Source: Bettongia penicillata ogilbyi
Taxonomy: Eukaryota > Chordata > Mammalia > Diprotodontia > Potoroidae
DNA: 64,000 bases
Assembly: GCA_023548195.1 (NCBI GenBank)
Contig: JAJHZJ010000013.1
Coordinates: 2,985,001-3,049,000 of the forward strand
Direction: 5' to 3'
Shown here in pieces: positions 23,761 through 34,526 of this stretch; within the stretch, counting starts at the first letter, position 1; every line of letters begins with the position of its first letter. The position numbers and the translations under genes were made by a program. The notes beneath the pieces are model-generated. The model saw nothing but the letters and a program-made list of their open reading frames with translations. It made no database searches and was not told the origin of the DNA.

Positions 23761-26652
23761 TTTTAAGAAATCTCTTTACAAGCTAAAAAAAAAGAAGATG
23801 ATATTGAGAGCTTATTAGCTTGCCTATCCAAATATATAACTAACAGCTAATTCTGTTTTCCTTTTAACCCTTTGGAATTGGGAAAGGATATTTAGATTCA
23901 GGAAAAACGATAATTCTCAGCAAGGCGGACCCCCTAACAGAAACCATGTGAGCAAATTGAGGCAGCGGCTTTCTTCTTGCTAATAGAGAAGAACTTTGTT
24001 GGTTCAAAATCGATTTGCTCCTCAGTGAGGTCTATCCACCTCTCTTCCAAGCTAGGTCTGATTAACTTTGAATATAACAGGTAGAAGAGGCTTAGGGCTT
24101 AGAGAAGGAAAAGAATTGTGAACATGTAACTTGACCAGGAAGTATTTAAAGACACAGGTGTTCTGAGAAGCCTTTCTTTTGATCCTCTTGGCCAGAGGAA
24201 CAAAAGGCTTGTCTCTCTTTTCTTTCTGGCAAGATAGCTATCAGTCTTTCTTGTTGGCAATGGAATACTCATGGGTTCTTCTAGTCATTACTGAGTAATT
24301 TCCTCAGAAAATCCACATGCTTGCTTGTTTTCAATAACCGTTTCTTTGAAGCAGATTTCTGTTTATCAAAGTTCAAACCACCAAATATCCCAGCGGCTGT
24401 TACCAAGAAAGAGCATTGGTCCTTAATATATTTGGGTTATACTAAGAGATTCTTAGTATAGAAAAGTGGGCAGTCTTTCTCAGTGTTCTCCTGAAAATTA
24501 AATTGCTCCAATGTTTGCAACAGATAGCTTGGTCCTTTTGTAGCATATGGAGAAATAATTAATGCAAAATTGTAGATACCACATGACCAAGAGAAGTATA
24601 ATATAAATAAGTTTCCGTATGCGTTTAAGGCAGGAAAATGGTTAGGAAAGAATAGGGGAGGCTCCCAGAAAGTCATCAATCTAAATGTTAAAGGGTGAGA
24701 AGAATTTCAACAGGCCATGTTGAGGGAGGAAAGCCAGGCAGTCCAGGCAGGGGCAGCAGCTTGAGCAAAACTGACGTAAATGTTTTTATGTTGGGGAAGG
24801 CAAGGATTGACTGGAGAATGAATGGCTGATTGTAGTGAGGTTGCAGCTAAGGATACTTTCATAGAATGTGAAAGTCATGTTCTGTCCTTTAATACACAAA
24901 CCTCCATCAACATTATACTCACCTTTTTCTAAGACAGCCCACCCACATGACTTTCATACAACTCTTATTAACTTGCATTTGCTCTGTGGATAGGTCATAT
25001 AAGGATGGGGTGCTTCCCTCCTTTCCCGGAAGGACAAAATCTACATGGACCATGACACATAGCTGTCTTTATTGGCCCCTTAACAGAGAGATGCTGTGAT
25101 TTAACTAGGCCTCAGTGAAATTCTAGATAAGATAGTTCAAGATGAAATCAGGATGTATGTTATTTTGGTAGCTAAAGAAAATAAAATACTGGCTAATCAA
25201 TTGTAGCCACAAGGGACTAGTTAATGCAATTATCAGTTCACTTCAAAACTTGTTGGCATTAGATAATGTATATTTGTCTAGCCAGAGTGCACACATTCTA
25301 CAGGACATATGTTTATAAGAGCTTACAAGAAATGTCATATTATAATTTGAATTTAATGGAGAGGGTACTTCACTGATATTTTCCTTTTGTTATCTGGCTG
25401 TTCTTAATGGAAAGATATTTGTGGTTTTAATAAGGTTTTTTTTTTTCCCATCTGTTCTGATCCTACAATGAAATCATCTTGTCTTTGCCGACAGTCTGTT
25501 GTTATGGAAATTATTGGGATGTGACAAATATAGTTCTTAAATTTTACCACAAGAACGAGCAAGCAAAGATGAGCTCTGTGGAGAGCAAGCAGCCTTGGTT
25601 CAGATGATAGTGACTGGGAGTAATTGGCAATCCAAATGAGGACGATTTTGAAAACTGCATTGTGGGTAGGCAGAAGCAAAGCTCCTTGTCAACTAATACT
25701 TAACACATGCTAGAGAGGACTTTTAGAGTTGCCAAGCAACCAGCAGGAGGTACCTAGCAGAGGGAGAAGAGACTTGAATGAACCGGAATTTGGGTGCTGT
25801 CACAGAGAACTAGACGAGATACTCTTTGGCTATGGAATTGCCAAGGTGTTTGTTTGTTTGTTTGTTTAGTTTTGTGACCTGAGAAAATGTTCTCCCTCCA
25901 TTTTTTCATTTTCTATTTGACTGTTGTCAAATGTCCTTTCCCTTTAGCTCTTTTCAAGCGAAAAGTAAAATATTCTTTCCCCCTTCCTGTTCTAGGTTTC
26001 CTGGTGCAAATCAGATAGATCCATAGTCATCTCCACAATCACCATATTGCAAGTTTATTGGTTGAGCCCTAGAAGCTAATGGCCCTGCTTGGAACGTCTC
26101 AGACACATGTTTTACTGTGCCTGTTAGCCAGCAGCTCTCCTGGCTGCCAGGGATTGGTTTCAGAACTCCAACAGTTCATCTCTAAACAAAAAAGCTCCCC
26201 AATGAAAATTTGAAAGGAACCCATGACACATTTTTAGAAGTTGTGGTTATAGGTCATATTTTGTTCCATGGTGCTTTTTTTTTTTTCCTAATAAGCCTCT
26301 GCTCTCCTTCCACGTAATATATTTTCACTTGAATTGATTACCTGATTCCCAGTGCAATACTCTTGTCTCCAGTTCAGAAAGACCCTTTTGATGGTGATCG
26401 TACTGAATGTGGGTTCGTAATCTGAGACCTACAATGCCTTTTTTGTTTCCTTCCATATCAAAAAATTTATTCTTTTTTCTGTCTTTTGGATCCCCCTATA
26501 GTCTGACAGCATGTCTTGGTGAAAGGACTTTGGAGTCAGTAGAGCTACATTCAGGATCCCAGTTTCCTCACTACCTGTAGGACCTTTGTTAACCTATTTG
26601 AACTAGAAGACCTCTGTGGTCCAAATCCGTGAGCCTTGATAGCCCTATCATT
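23761..26652. other. Long unassigned intronic stretch
   Basis: About 2.9 kb with few recognisable repeats. There is a (TTTG)n tract at about 25847-25868, an uncertain old-repeat segment near 24735-24790, and a MIR fragment at about 26520-26640. No exon of TDP1 or another gene was recognised. As one of the less repeat-rich parts, it is a candidate place for conserved intronic elements, but I see none directly. Confidence 0.5.
26520..26640 (+). repeat. MIR fragment
   Basis: Sense MIR-like 'ggactttggagtcagtagag' and a diverged core. Confidence 0.5.
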
Positions 26653-27310
26653 TTTCAACATTCATTTTTTAAAACTTTGAGTTCAGATTCTTCTTTCCAC
26701 CCCCCTTGACAAGGCAAGCAACATGATATTGATTATATGTGTAAAATGCTACAAAACATTTCCATATTAGCTGTGTTACAAAAAAAAAACCATACACACA
26801 CACACACACACAATAAAGAAAATACAGTATACTTCAGTTTGTACTCATTGTTCATCAGTTCTCCCTCTGGAGGCAGATAACATTTTTTATCATGAGTTCT
26901 TTGGAATTGTCTTTATCAGAGTAGCTAAGTCTTTCACAGGTGGTCATCATTACCATGTTGTGTACAGTGTTCACCTCACTTCATTTTGTATCAGTTCATA
27001 TAAGACTTTCCAGATTTTTTCTGAAACCATCCTGCTTATTTCTTTCGGCATAATAAAATTCTAAGACAATCATTCCCAAGTTGATGAGCATCCCCTCGAT
27101 TTCTAATTTTTTACCACAACAGAAAGAGCTGCTACAAATATTTGTGTACACATAGGTCCTTTTCCCTTTTCTTTAATCTCTTTGGGATTCAGACCTTGTA
27201 TTGGTGGTGTTGGGTCAAAGTGTATGCATGGTTTTTTAGCCTTTTGGGCCTAATTCCAAATTGTTCTCTAGAATGGTTAGACAAGTTCAGAACTCCACCA
27301 AAAGGGCATC
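26653..27310 (-). mobile_element. L1 3'-end fragment
   Basis: Antisense L1 3' UTR: 'tttttcaacattcatttttt' at the start, 'agctgctacaaatatttgtg' and 'tggttagacaagttcag'. It contains a CA microsatellite at about 26788-26812. Confidence 0.78.
26788..26812. repeat. (CA)n microsatellite
   Basis: About 12 CA units after an A run. Confidence 0.9.
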
Positions 27311-27394
27311 AATGTCCCTATTTTTCCAGCTCCCCTCCCTTGATGTAGTTTCTCTCCCTTCCCTTTTCAATAACCTCCCTTTATATAAACTCAA

Positions 27395-27660
27395 AAATCT
27401 TTCAGAGACTCAGCTCAGGTCTTACCTCCTTTTGTGAAGCAAAGTGTTTTCAGACTGTTTTTAGTTTAAAGCATCTGCTTTGTGTAAACTTTTATTGCAT
27501 TTTATACCACATAATTTGAAGCCTAATTGTCCTTAGAGTCTTTTATTAGAGTTGTTAATAAGTCTAATAAGTAGACTTACTAAATTATTATTGGTAGGTT
27601 GATTGTGTACAATGGCTAGCACCTAGTAGGCACACAATAAATGTTTGTTGACTCATTCTT
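27395..27660 (+). repeat. L2 3'-end fragment
   Basis: 'gactcagctcaggtcttacc' and the terminal 'cacacaataaatgtttgttg' are characteristic of L2. Confidence 0.65.
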
Positions 27661-27870
27661 CTGCCAAGTAGGGGGCCATTTCATATACTTGTCTATTTTC
27701 CCATAGTCACTCCTATTATGGTGCTAGGCACTCACTGTGGATGCATATGAACCCTTCTTAACTATGTAGTATGACTTTGTATAACACTGGTTTCAAGACT
27801 TTGGTTTCTTCTATAGGTACTACACACCTTGTTTTGTAACTCTTGTCCTCTTGAGACTTCTAATTTTTAC

Positions 27871-27980
27871 CTTGTCATTCATTCCACCTATTGGAGGCCC
27901 TGGCAAATAGCAATTAGATAGGAATAAATATTCTTTTGAAGATGGAAGGCTAGCCATTTTTCAGGACTTCGTTTCTATTG
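27871..27980 (+). repeat. 110-bp direct duplication, copy 1
   Basis: Aligns without gaps to 29526-29635, with about 15 differences in 110 by hand count. Both start 'cttgtcattcattccaccta'. I do not recognise the family. Confidence 0.75.
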
Positions 27981-28169
27981 TCCACCATTGGATGTCCCCA
28001 CTTTCCTGTAGGTAGGAGGCACAATTTGAGGTTGTTTTAATGCTTCCTTAAGATGTGTTTTTGGTTCTTCTCATATATGTCTGCAGTAGTATCTCCCACT
28101 GTGTAGATTTTGTTCTATTTGTGTCAGATGCTAGGGATGCAAAATGAAGTGTTGACCTCTTAAGTGGAA

Positions 28170-28365
28170 TCAGAAAAACATGGAACTTGGGGTCAGGTTG
28201 AGTAGACCTAGATTGGAGGACCTGGGTTCAAATTTTGGCTCTTAATAATAAATGTGAGGCTTTGAATAAGTCATTTGACTTTTCTAGCTTACAGTTTCAT
28301 CATTTTTAAAATGAAGTAGGTGGACCAAACCAAACTAAATTTCCTTTCTGTGATTCTGTGACATA
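28170..28365 (+). repeat. MIR fragment
   Basis: 'acctgggttcaaattttggc', 'ataagtcatttgacttttct' and 'agtttcatcatttttaaaat' in MIR order. Confidence 0.65.
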
Positions 28366-28389
28366 ACCCTCCTTCACCTCCTTAAACAC

Positions 28390-28570
28390 TAATGTTCTAG
28401 AACCTCTGGTTTTTACCCTGAGTAAATTACTTAACTCATTACTTTTTGACCATCAGTTTCCTTGTCTATAAAATAATAATATTCATACCAACTCTCTGTC
28501 ATAAGGTTGTTAATGAGAAAAGTACTTTATAAACCTCAAAGCACTTAGAAGTGAGTTAGTATTACTTTAA
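28390..28570 (+). repeat. MIR fragment
   Basis: 'aattacttaactcattac', 'catcagtttccttgtctata' and 'ggttgttaatgagaaaagta' are diverged MIR 3' half. Confidence 0.6.
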
Positions 28571-28784
28571 TATCTGGATGGATTCATGAGCTCATCAGTG
28601 TGGACACACCCCCTGTTGGTATGGATCTCAATCCATCCTTTCTTTATCCTGCGTTATCCTTGTGGTTCATAACTCATCACAGAGAATCCGTCAAGTGTAC
28701 TGAAGATCTTCCTCTGTGTTGGTTATTGTTATTAGCATTATTGTTATTAGGTGGACAGTAATGCCTAGCATTTCACATGGTGCT

Positions 28785-28965
28785 TTCATAAATATATCAT
28801 TTGATCCTCACAATTTATCCCCATTTTACATTTGAGAAAAATGAGACGAACAAGTGGACAGATGCCAGGCATCACACAGCTAGTAAGTATCTGAAGAAGG
28901 ATTTGAACTCAAAACTTCCTGATTCCAGACCCAGTGCTCTATCTACTGTGCCACATATGCATAAG
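28785..28965 (-). repeat. MIR / CORE-SINE fragment
   Basis: Reverse orientation: 'cacacagctagtaagtatct', 'gatttgaactcaaaacttcc', 'cccagtgctctatctactg'. Confidence 0.75.
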
Positions 28966-29029
28966 TAACTATGATGCAAGTTAGATTAATAGTATTAGAG
29001 AGTTCTTGAAAGGCTTCATGGAGAAGGTA

Positions 29030-29500
29030 TCACTTCATCTGGACCTTGTGGAAAGAGAAATGCTCTCAGTAGGCACAGATGAGTTGTAATCCATTTCCAG
29101 GTTTGGAGAGATATAGTAGATCAAAACAGAGTATTGTGTTATTAAAAATGCTTGTTTTACATGAATTGAAAATAAAATAAATTTGTTGCAAATGATTTTT
29201 TTTAAAGAGTAGTTACAAAGGGCTGCATGAGGTCATAGTTCAGTTAAGAGTCCATTTCAGATGAAGGGTAGTGTTCATAGATATGAGTGATGTTATATAA
29301 ATATGAAAAGGTAGGTTGGGACCAGATTGTCGAATGCTTTGAATGTCAGGGTGAGACATTTGAACTTTATTAAATAGGCAGCAACTAAATGAGTCTTTAT
29401 GAGCAAAGGAGTAACATGATCTGACTTTTGCATTAGGAAAGTTATTCTGACAGTGATGTGAAGGGTAGATGAGAGGGAAGAAAAGTAGTCACAGAGAGCA
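29030..29500 (+). repeat. Ancient mammalian interspersed repeat, class uncertain
   Basis: The run 'gggaccagattgtcgaatgc', 'gagtaacatgatctgacttt' and 'gaaagttattctgacagtg' resembles a very common old mammalian repeat, in that order. I cannot name the class with confidence. Confidence 0.45.
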
Positions 29501-29525
29501 TGAAAGCAAAGGATTTGCTTATCTT

Positions 29526-29635
29526 CTTGTCATTCATTCCACCTATTGGGAGTACTGGCAGATAGGAATTAGATAGGAATGAACATTCCTTTGAAGATAC
29601 AAGGCTAGCTGTTTTTCAGGACTTCATTTCTGTTG
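29526..29635 (+). repeat. 110-bp direct duplication, copy 2
   Basis: Second copy of the segment at 27871-27980, about 1.65 kb away, same orientation, no gaps. Confidence 0.75.
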
Positions 29636-29812
29636 ATCATAAAGTCTTAATTATGATTTGAGGGGCCCCAGTGAGGGGCTGGAGGAGACACTTGAATTGC
29701 TCATGCATGGAAAAGAAGAATTCTAGGAATATGAGGTAGAGTAGAGAAAAGAAGGTACATGAAAAATTGAGTCACAAAGCAGAGCTATTGCCTCTGTCTC
29801 TCTCTTTTAAAA

Positions 29813-30081
29813 AGATGGAATTTCCCTACCCTGCTCTGGCTGCTCAGATTCCACCACAGAATCTTTGACTTACTATTTTATTCATCTTGGGCTGGTTTTT
29901 CCCCTCTTTAGGCAACCTGTTGGCTCTTTGTTCTTGGGGGCTTCCTATGTTAAAACTGGAGTAGTGCAGACACCTGATTGCCTGAGTCTACTGTAGCCCA
30001 GAACTCCCATGGTCTAGAGATCTACCAACCTCAGCCTCCCTATTAGCAGAAATTACAGGTGTGTGCCACTACTCCCAGCAC
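29813..30081 (-). pseudogene. RN7SL (pseudogene): 7SL RNA pseudogene, near full length
   Basis: Reads as the reverse complement of the signal-recognition-particle RNA over almost its entire length. In plus-strand order: 'agatggaatttccctaccct' (7SL 3' end), 'ggctgctcag', 'cttgggctggtttttcccc', the exact 'taggcaacctg' (29909-29919), 'gtagtgcagacacctgattg', 'gtagcccagaactc' (29993-30006) and 'acctcagcctccc' then 'ttacaggtgtgtgccac', which is the 5' Alu-domain end. Many substitutions show that it is an old retrocopy, not a working gene. The comparison is to my memory of mammalian 7SL. Confidence 0.85.
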
Positions 30082-30180
30082 AGGCGTCTTTGTCTTTCTC
30101 TGTCATCTCTCTATCTTTCATCCTCCTTTTCCATTTGAGAACACAAGAGAAACAAAGCCTTTGTTAAAAACATCTATAAT

Positions 30181-30560
30181 TGAGCAGAATCAGAACACTA
30201 TACACAGTAATAGTAACTGCACTGATCAACTGTGATTGACTTAGCTCTTCTTAGCAATGCAATGATCCAGGACAGTTCCAAAAGACTTATGAGGTAAAAT
30301 GCTATCCACATCCAGAGAAAGATCTGATGGAGTCTGAATGTAGATTGAAGCATACTATTTTCACTGTTTTTGTTGATTTTTTTTCCCCATGGTTTTTTCC
30401 TTTTGTTCTGTTTCTTTTTCATAGCATCACTAATGTGGAAATGTGTTTTGCATTATTGCATATGTATAACCTGTATCAGATTGCTTGCCCTCTTGGGCAT
30501 GCCAGTGGTAAACAAAGTTCTTCTCTGTAGTAGGTGAGGAAGAGAGAAAAACTTTTGAGA
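30181..30560 (+). mobile_element. L1 3' UTR fragment
   Basis: Sense copy: 'gagcagaatcagaacactat', 'tgatcaactgtgattgactt', 'tatccacatccagagaaaga', 'gaagcatactattttcactg', 'atgtataacctgtatcag'. It lacks coding sequence. Confidence 0.75.
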
Positions 30561-30633
30561 AAAACTCAAAATCTTACGAAAAATAACTTGAAAATTATCT
30601 TCACATATAATTGGAAAAAATTAAACACTTAAT

Positions 30634-30728
30634 ATTTATGTATATGTGTATATATGTGTATATGTATATATAGATGTGTTTGTGTGTGTGTATATGCGTA
30701 TATACATCCATATATGTACATACATGCA
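30634..30728. repeat. Imperfect (TA/TG)n tract
   Basis: Mixed tatatgtgtata repeats, directly before the truncated RTE-tailed repeat. Confidence 0.85.
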
Positions 30729-30736
30729 TGAAAAAT

Positions 30737-30825
30737 AACTGAAGGAGAAGTGAGGCTGGTGACCTTGCACAGCCCCCCCTCATTCAAAACAAAGTCACAT
30801 GCTAGTCATGTCATCATTCAAGGAA
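30737..30825 (+). repeat. RTE-tailed repeat, 3' end only
   Basis: 'gaagtgaggctggtgacctt' and 'gctagtcatgtcatcattc' match the 3' part of the family at 872-1280. Confidence 0.75.
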
Positions 30826-32115
30826 AACAGTGACTTTTGAAAACAAGTTCCATAAACTTCTGCAGCTTTTGCTAGCTAGGTAAGTCCTCTGGATACCAGC
30901 ATTTAATCATAGTAGTAAAAGAGATCCAAAGACAAAACCTTATAATGAAGTATTAGACATTTCTCATCTAGTTCACATTAACCCATTTCAACCTAGTTGG
31001 TACATTAATACCTCCACATAGTAAAAGAAGAAGGAACCTCCTGTTTACTGGCTAGCTCCTTTGACAAAGATTTGTAGAATTATACAGACAAAAGTCACGC
31101 AGAATGAGAAGGCATGAATAGATTGTGCCTTGCCTCAGGGAAACGAGAAGCCACATGGATGAAATTACAAATTTACCAAAATAGTATCTTTATCTTCCCT
31201 TACAAGACTGTTAATTCCTTGGGGACAGACAATCTATGTTAGTAGTTTATCTCCCATAATACTTCACTCAGTACCTAGCTGATAGCATATGTTCAGTAAA
31301 TAATTGCTTGAATAAAAGTGACTTGAAAAATGCATAGATTTTCAAACAGTCACATTGGAAAAGGACATATGCATTTCACTGTGTAATGACACTTCTGTCC
31401 ACAAAACCTCATAAATGTCCAGTTCTCATACCCTTTCTGTTCCCTGTCTAAAACAGTTCTCCCCAGACTCTGAAACAAAGCTGATTCCTTGGGAGAAGAA
31501 CTGTAAGGACCTGCTGGTATTTGACTTTGACAGTTTAGCCTTGCCTCCAGTACTATTCTGATTCGGTACTCTAATTCTCGTAATGGAGCTCTTGACTTAT
31601 TTCTCAGAATCAAGTAGCTGCTTTCGTTATTCGCCTTACTACCCTGCCTTCCACTTATACCTAGAACATCCTTATTCATCCTTAAACTCTGACCTAATTC
31701 CCTTGTCTTGTAAAAGGTCTGAAGCCTGCTTTGTTCTGTTGTCCCGTGGATTGAAATATTGCCCCCAAATACTAGTCCTGGTTTCTGGGGACCATGCTTG
31801 CTTTTTCTAGATCTGTTTCTAATGTCTACTGCAAGGTTTCCCTGATTCTCTATCACCCATTTGCTATCCTGTATAAATATCTAGTTGCCCACTTCTGAAG
31901 CCTTTGCTGATTAACTGCTTGACTTTTCTGACATTGCCAGACTGAGATCTCACACACCAATTGGCTATCTATGGCTCCTGAGAAGCTGTGGCAATACCAT
32001 TTTCAACAGAAGGCCCTACCTGAATCTTGGTCTGTTGATGCCTGCCGTACTTGTACTTACTGTCTTGATGTCCAGGCCCTGGGCAAGATGCCATGTTTAG
32101 CCCTGTTTATGTTGT
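30826..32115. other. Mostly unassigned stretch
   Basis: An L2-like 3' end lies at about 31190-31320 ('ttaattccttggggacag', ending 'ttgcttgaataaaag'). The rest, including a 168-codon minus-strand open frame (31350-31856) without recognisable domains, is unassigned. Confidence 0.5.
31190..31320 (+). repeat. L2 3'-end fragment
   Basis: 'ttccttggggacagacaatc' and 'gttcagtaaataattgcttg'. Confidence 0.55.
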
Positions 32116-32119
32116 ATAA

Positions 32120-32357
32120 TTTTCAGTTGTGTCCTCCTCTTCATGACCCCATTTTGGGGCTTGGGATAATGGAGTAGTTTGCCGTTTCCCCTCTCCAGCT
32201 TATTTTACAGATGCGTAAACTGAAGCAGACAGGGTTAAGTGACTTGCCCAGGGTCACACTAGGAAGTGTCTGAGGCAAGATTTGAACTCAAGAACATGAA
32301 TCTTCTGGAATTCAGGCCCAGAGCTCTATCCACTGCACCACCTAGCTGCCCAGTTAC
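32120..32357 (-). repeat. CORE-SINE (MAR1-like), near complete
   Basis: Reverse copy: 'cagttgtgtcctcctcttca', 'gtaaactgaagcagacaggg', 'agtgacttgcccagggtcac', 'ctctatccactgcaccacct' and 'agctgcc' at the end. Confidence 0.88.
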
Positions 32358-33085
32358 TTACTGGAATCCAAAGCACCTTGGCAATACCATCATGTTTAGA
32401 AATCTTACCTCTTTAGAGGTAGCTTGGGGGTACCATGGAGAGACACCAATTATAGTAAAATCCTGTGGAAGTTAAGTTTCTGTAAATCCATTGCCGTAAT
32501 GAGGGGGAAGTGAGTAAAAATGGTGTTAGTCAGCACACTTGACTTGACAAACATAAAGATCGGGCAGGTGATGGAAATGCTAGTTTAAAATATCTCATTT
32601 ATGATATTATGGAGAGGAATAATGGAAGATCATAGGAGGCATCATCTCATAAAACTAGTTTAAATAAAATATTTTGACAGATCCAATTTTAAAAATCATT
32701 CCGAGAGCATTTTAGAACAAAGCTGGAAGGACAACAAAAAGACAAAACATGGAAAAGATCTGCAAATATTTTATACCAAACTCTTTCCTATCAAAAGAAA
32801 ATGGAATCATCTCGCTTGGATTAATATCACAGTCTCAGATTTGCTTATAAATTAATTAGAAATTGCATTAAAGGGAGCAGAGAAAGATTGGAAGACAGTA
32901 AAAAAAAGCCACATTTATTGAGAGAAAATAGTTCAAAAAGGAGGGGTGCTTGGGGAGGATGGACATAAGGCTGTTTTCTGAGGTCCTGGATAGAACTAGA
33001 GACAGTAGGGCCCCCTATCCCCTAACCAATGACATCTGATAAGAAATTTCACTAAAGCTCTGTTTTATTTACACTCAAGTTTGCA
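32358..33085. other. Unassigned stretch
   Basis: No exon or clear repeat. It is A-rich around 32600-32930. Confidence 0.5.
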
Positions 33086-33089
33086 GTGT

Positions 33090-33500
33090 AAGCTATTCTT
33101 GATTTTTAGCCTCTCTTTTGTCTTTTATAATATTATATTCCAGTATCTTCTCTTGATTAGTAGGAACTATTAGGTCTTGTGTGATGCTTGGTAATTGTAG
33201 TTTCTTAGTACTTGAATTGCTTTTTTCTGGATGCTTAGAGTATTTTTTTTCTTCGATGAGGAATCTCTGGATGTTGGCTGTAATATTCCTGATGCTTATG
33301 CTTTGGGGTTTCCTTTCAGCAGGTGGGAGTGGATTGTTTCTATAGTGATTTTACCCTTTCTTTTTAATGGATCTTGGGTTTTCATTCATGGTTTCTTGAA
33401 CTGTAATGCCCAGGCTTTATTTTTTTAAATCATTTTTCCAGGGAACCCACGTGATTTTGAAATTTGCTTTTCTTGCCCTGTTTTTCAGGAAAGACCTATT
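33090..33500 (-). mobile_element. Old L1/half-L1 ORF1 relic
   Basis: Reverse-orientation, heavily diverged ORF1 sequence. The order 'ctgtaatattcctgatgc', 'ggggtttcctttcagcagg', 'gtggattgtttctatagtga' follows the same order as the ORF1 3' half of the half-L1 copies (compare 10840-11010). Confidence 0.6.
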
Positions 33501-33519
33501 TTTTCAAATCAAATGTTTT

Positions 33520-33745
33520 CCCTACTCTGATGTATGGTTATGAATTTTGGAACACCATAGTTTTCAAGGAATCAAAGTTATAGGTGATCCAAAAGACAAT
33601 AGAGAGAAGCTTGTTGAACCTGAGTAATTTGCAGCCTGTTTCTAATAATGATCAGTACTCAGAAACTGGTATAAGAGATATTATTTTTAAGGCAGTTAAT
33701 GATCAGAAGAAGGGGTAAGCCATTTGTGTCAAAAAGAAGGGATAA
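33520..33745 (+). mobile_element. Possible RTE/BovB-type LINE coding relic
   Basis: The plus-strand reading MYGYEFWNT, then a frame containing IERSLLNLS, resembles the region downstream of the reverse-transcriptase core in RTE-like LINEs (pattern LYGCESW...ERxLL). It is short and broken by stops. This is inferred by eye only. Confidence 0.35.
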
Positions 33746-33794
33746 TAGACATTCCCAGTGCTGAAAGTTTACCTGTGAAACATTTAAAAAAAAA

Positions 33795-33802
33795 AAAGTC
33801 CT
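33795..33802. repeat. Target-site duplication of half-L1 copy B, left
   Basis: AAAGTCCT at the end of an A run, repeated at 36651-36658. It is short and A-rich, so its exact limits are uncertain. Confidence 0.6.
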
Positions 33803-34196
33803 GAAAAAGAGACCCCCCCATAACTTCTGGGTCAATACAAGGTGTGCAGAAATGGAGTGGAAGAGATTTCCGTTCCAGGGAGCCCTGGAGACCCGTCCCC
33901 ATGGTCCGTTGCGCCCCGGAAAGCGGACCCCACCCCAACGCTGCTCTGGCCGCGGCCCCAGAGAAGCGACCTGAGCAGGCTTCAGACACGGAAGCTCCGG
34001 CAGCCGGGAAAGTCCCTCCGCCCACAGAAGCTACAGGTCAGTGAGAAAGAAGGCTGGGCTGGACGAGAGGGGGAGCAGGGCGTCTCCGTGACTCGGTTCC
34101 CCTCGGGAGGAAGCCGCGGAGGCAGAGGCGTGGGCGGCGGCTGAGGCGGCAGCGGCCCAGGACTCAGGAATCCCCCAACAGCAGGCAGGATCTTCA

Positions 34197-34410
34197 TTAC
34201 GGAAGGTTTCTGCATAAAACCTGACGGAGCTGAGCCTGGGAGACGGCCCTGCCCCCACCCCGCTCTATTACTGAAGGCCTCTGCATAAAGCCCCCAAGGG
34301 AACTGAGCCTAGGAGGCGAGCCCCCCCACACCCGCTCCGTTCCTGAAAATCTCTGCATAAAGCCCCTGAGGGAACTGAGCCTGGGAGGCGGCCCTGCCCC
34401 CACCCAGCGC
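34197..34410 (+). repeat. Three tandem 71-72 bp monomers in half-L1 5' UTR (copy B)
   Basis: Units start at 34197, 34268 and 34340 with 'ttacggaagg', 'ttactgaagg' and 'ttcctgaaaa'. Each continues 'ctgcataaa', 'gagctgagcctgggag' (or a close variant) and a C-rich block. They lie upstream of ORF1 where mouse L1s also carry promoter monomers. A promoter role is inference. Confidence 0.88.
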
Positions 34411-34526
34411 CAGAACTAAAGCTTGCTGTCGGAAAGCCCATTTAAATCTCAGAGGCCAAGCACTAGCTGGGCGGATCCAGGCGGGGGTGGAAAGGAATCT
34501 CAGAAGTCAAGTAACTGGCTGGGAAA

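Noticed and set aside
30826..33085. Search for the TDP1 exon encoding the HxK part of the second HKN motif
   Set aside because: No stretch with a matching translation and splice sites was recognised here or elsewhere upstream of 54986.
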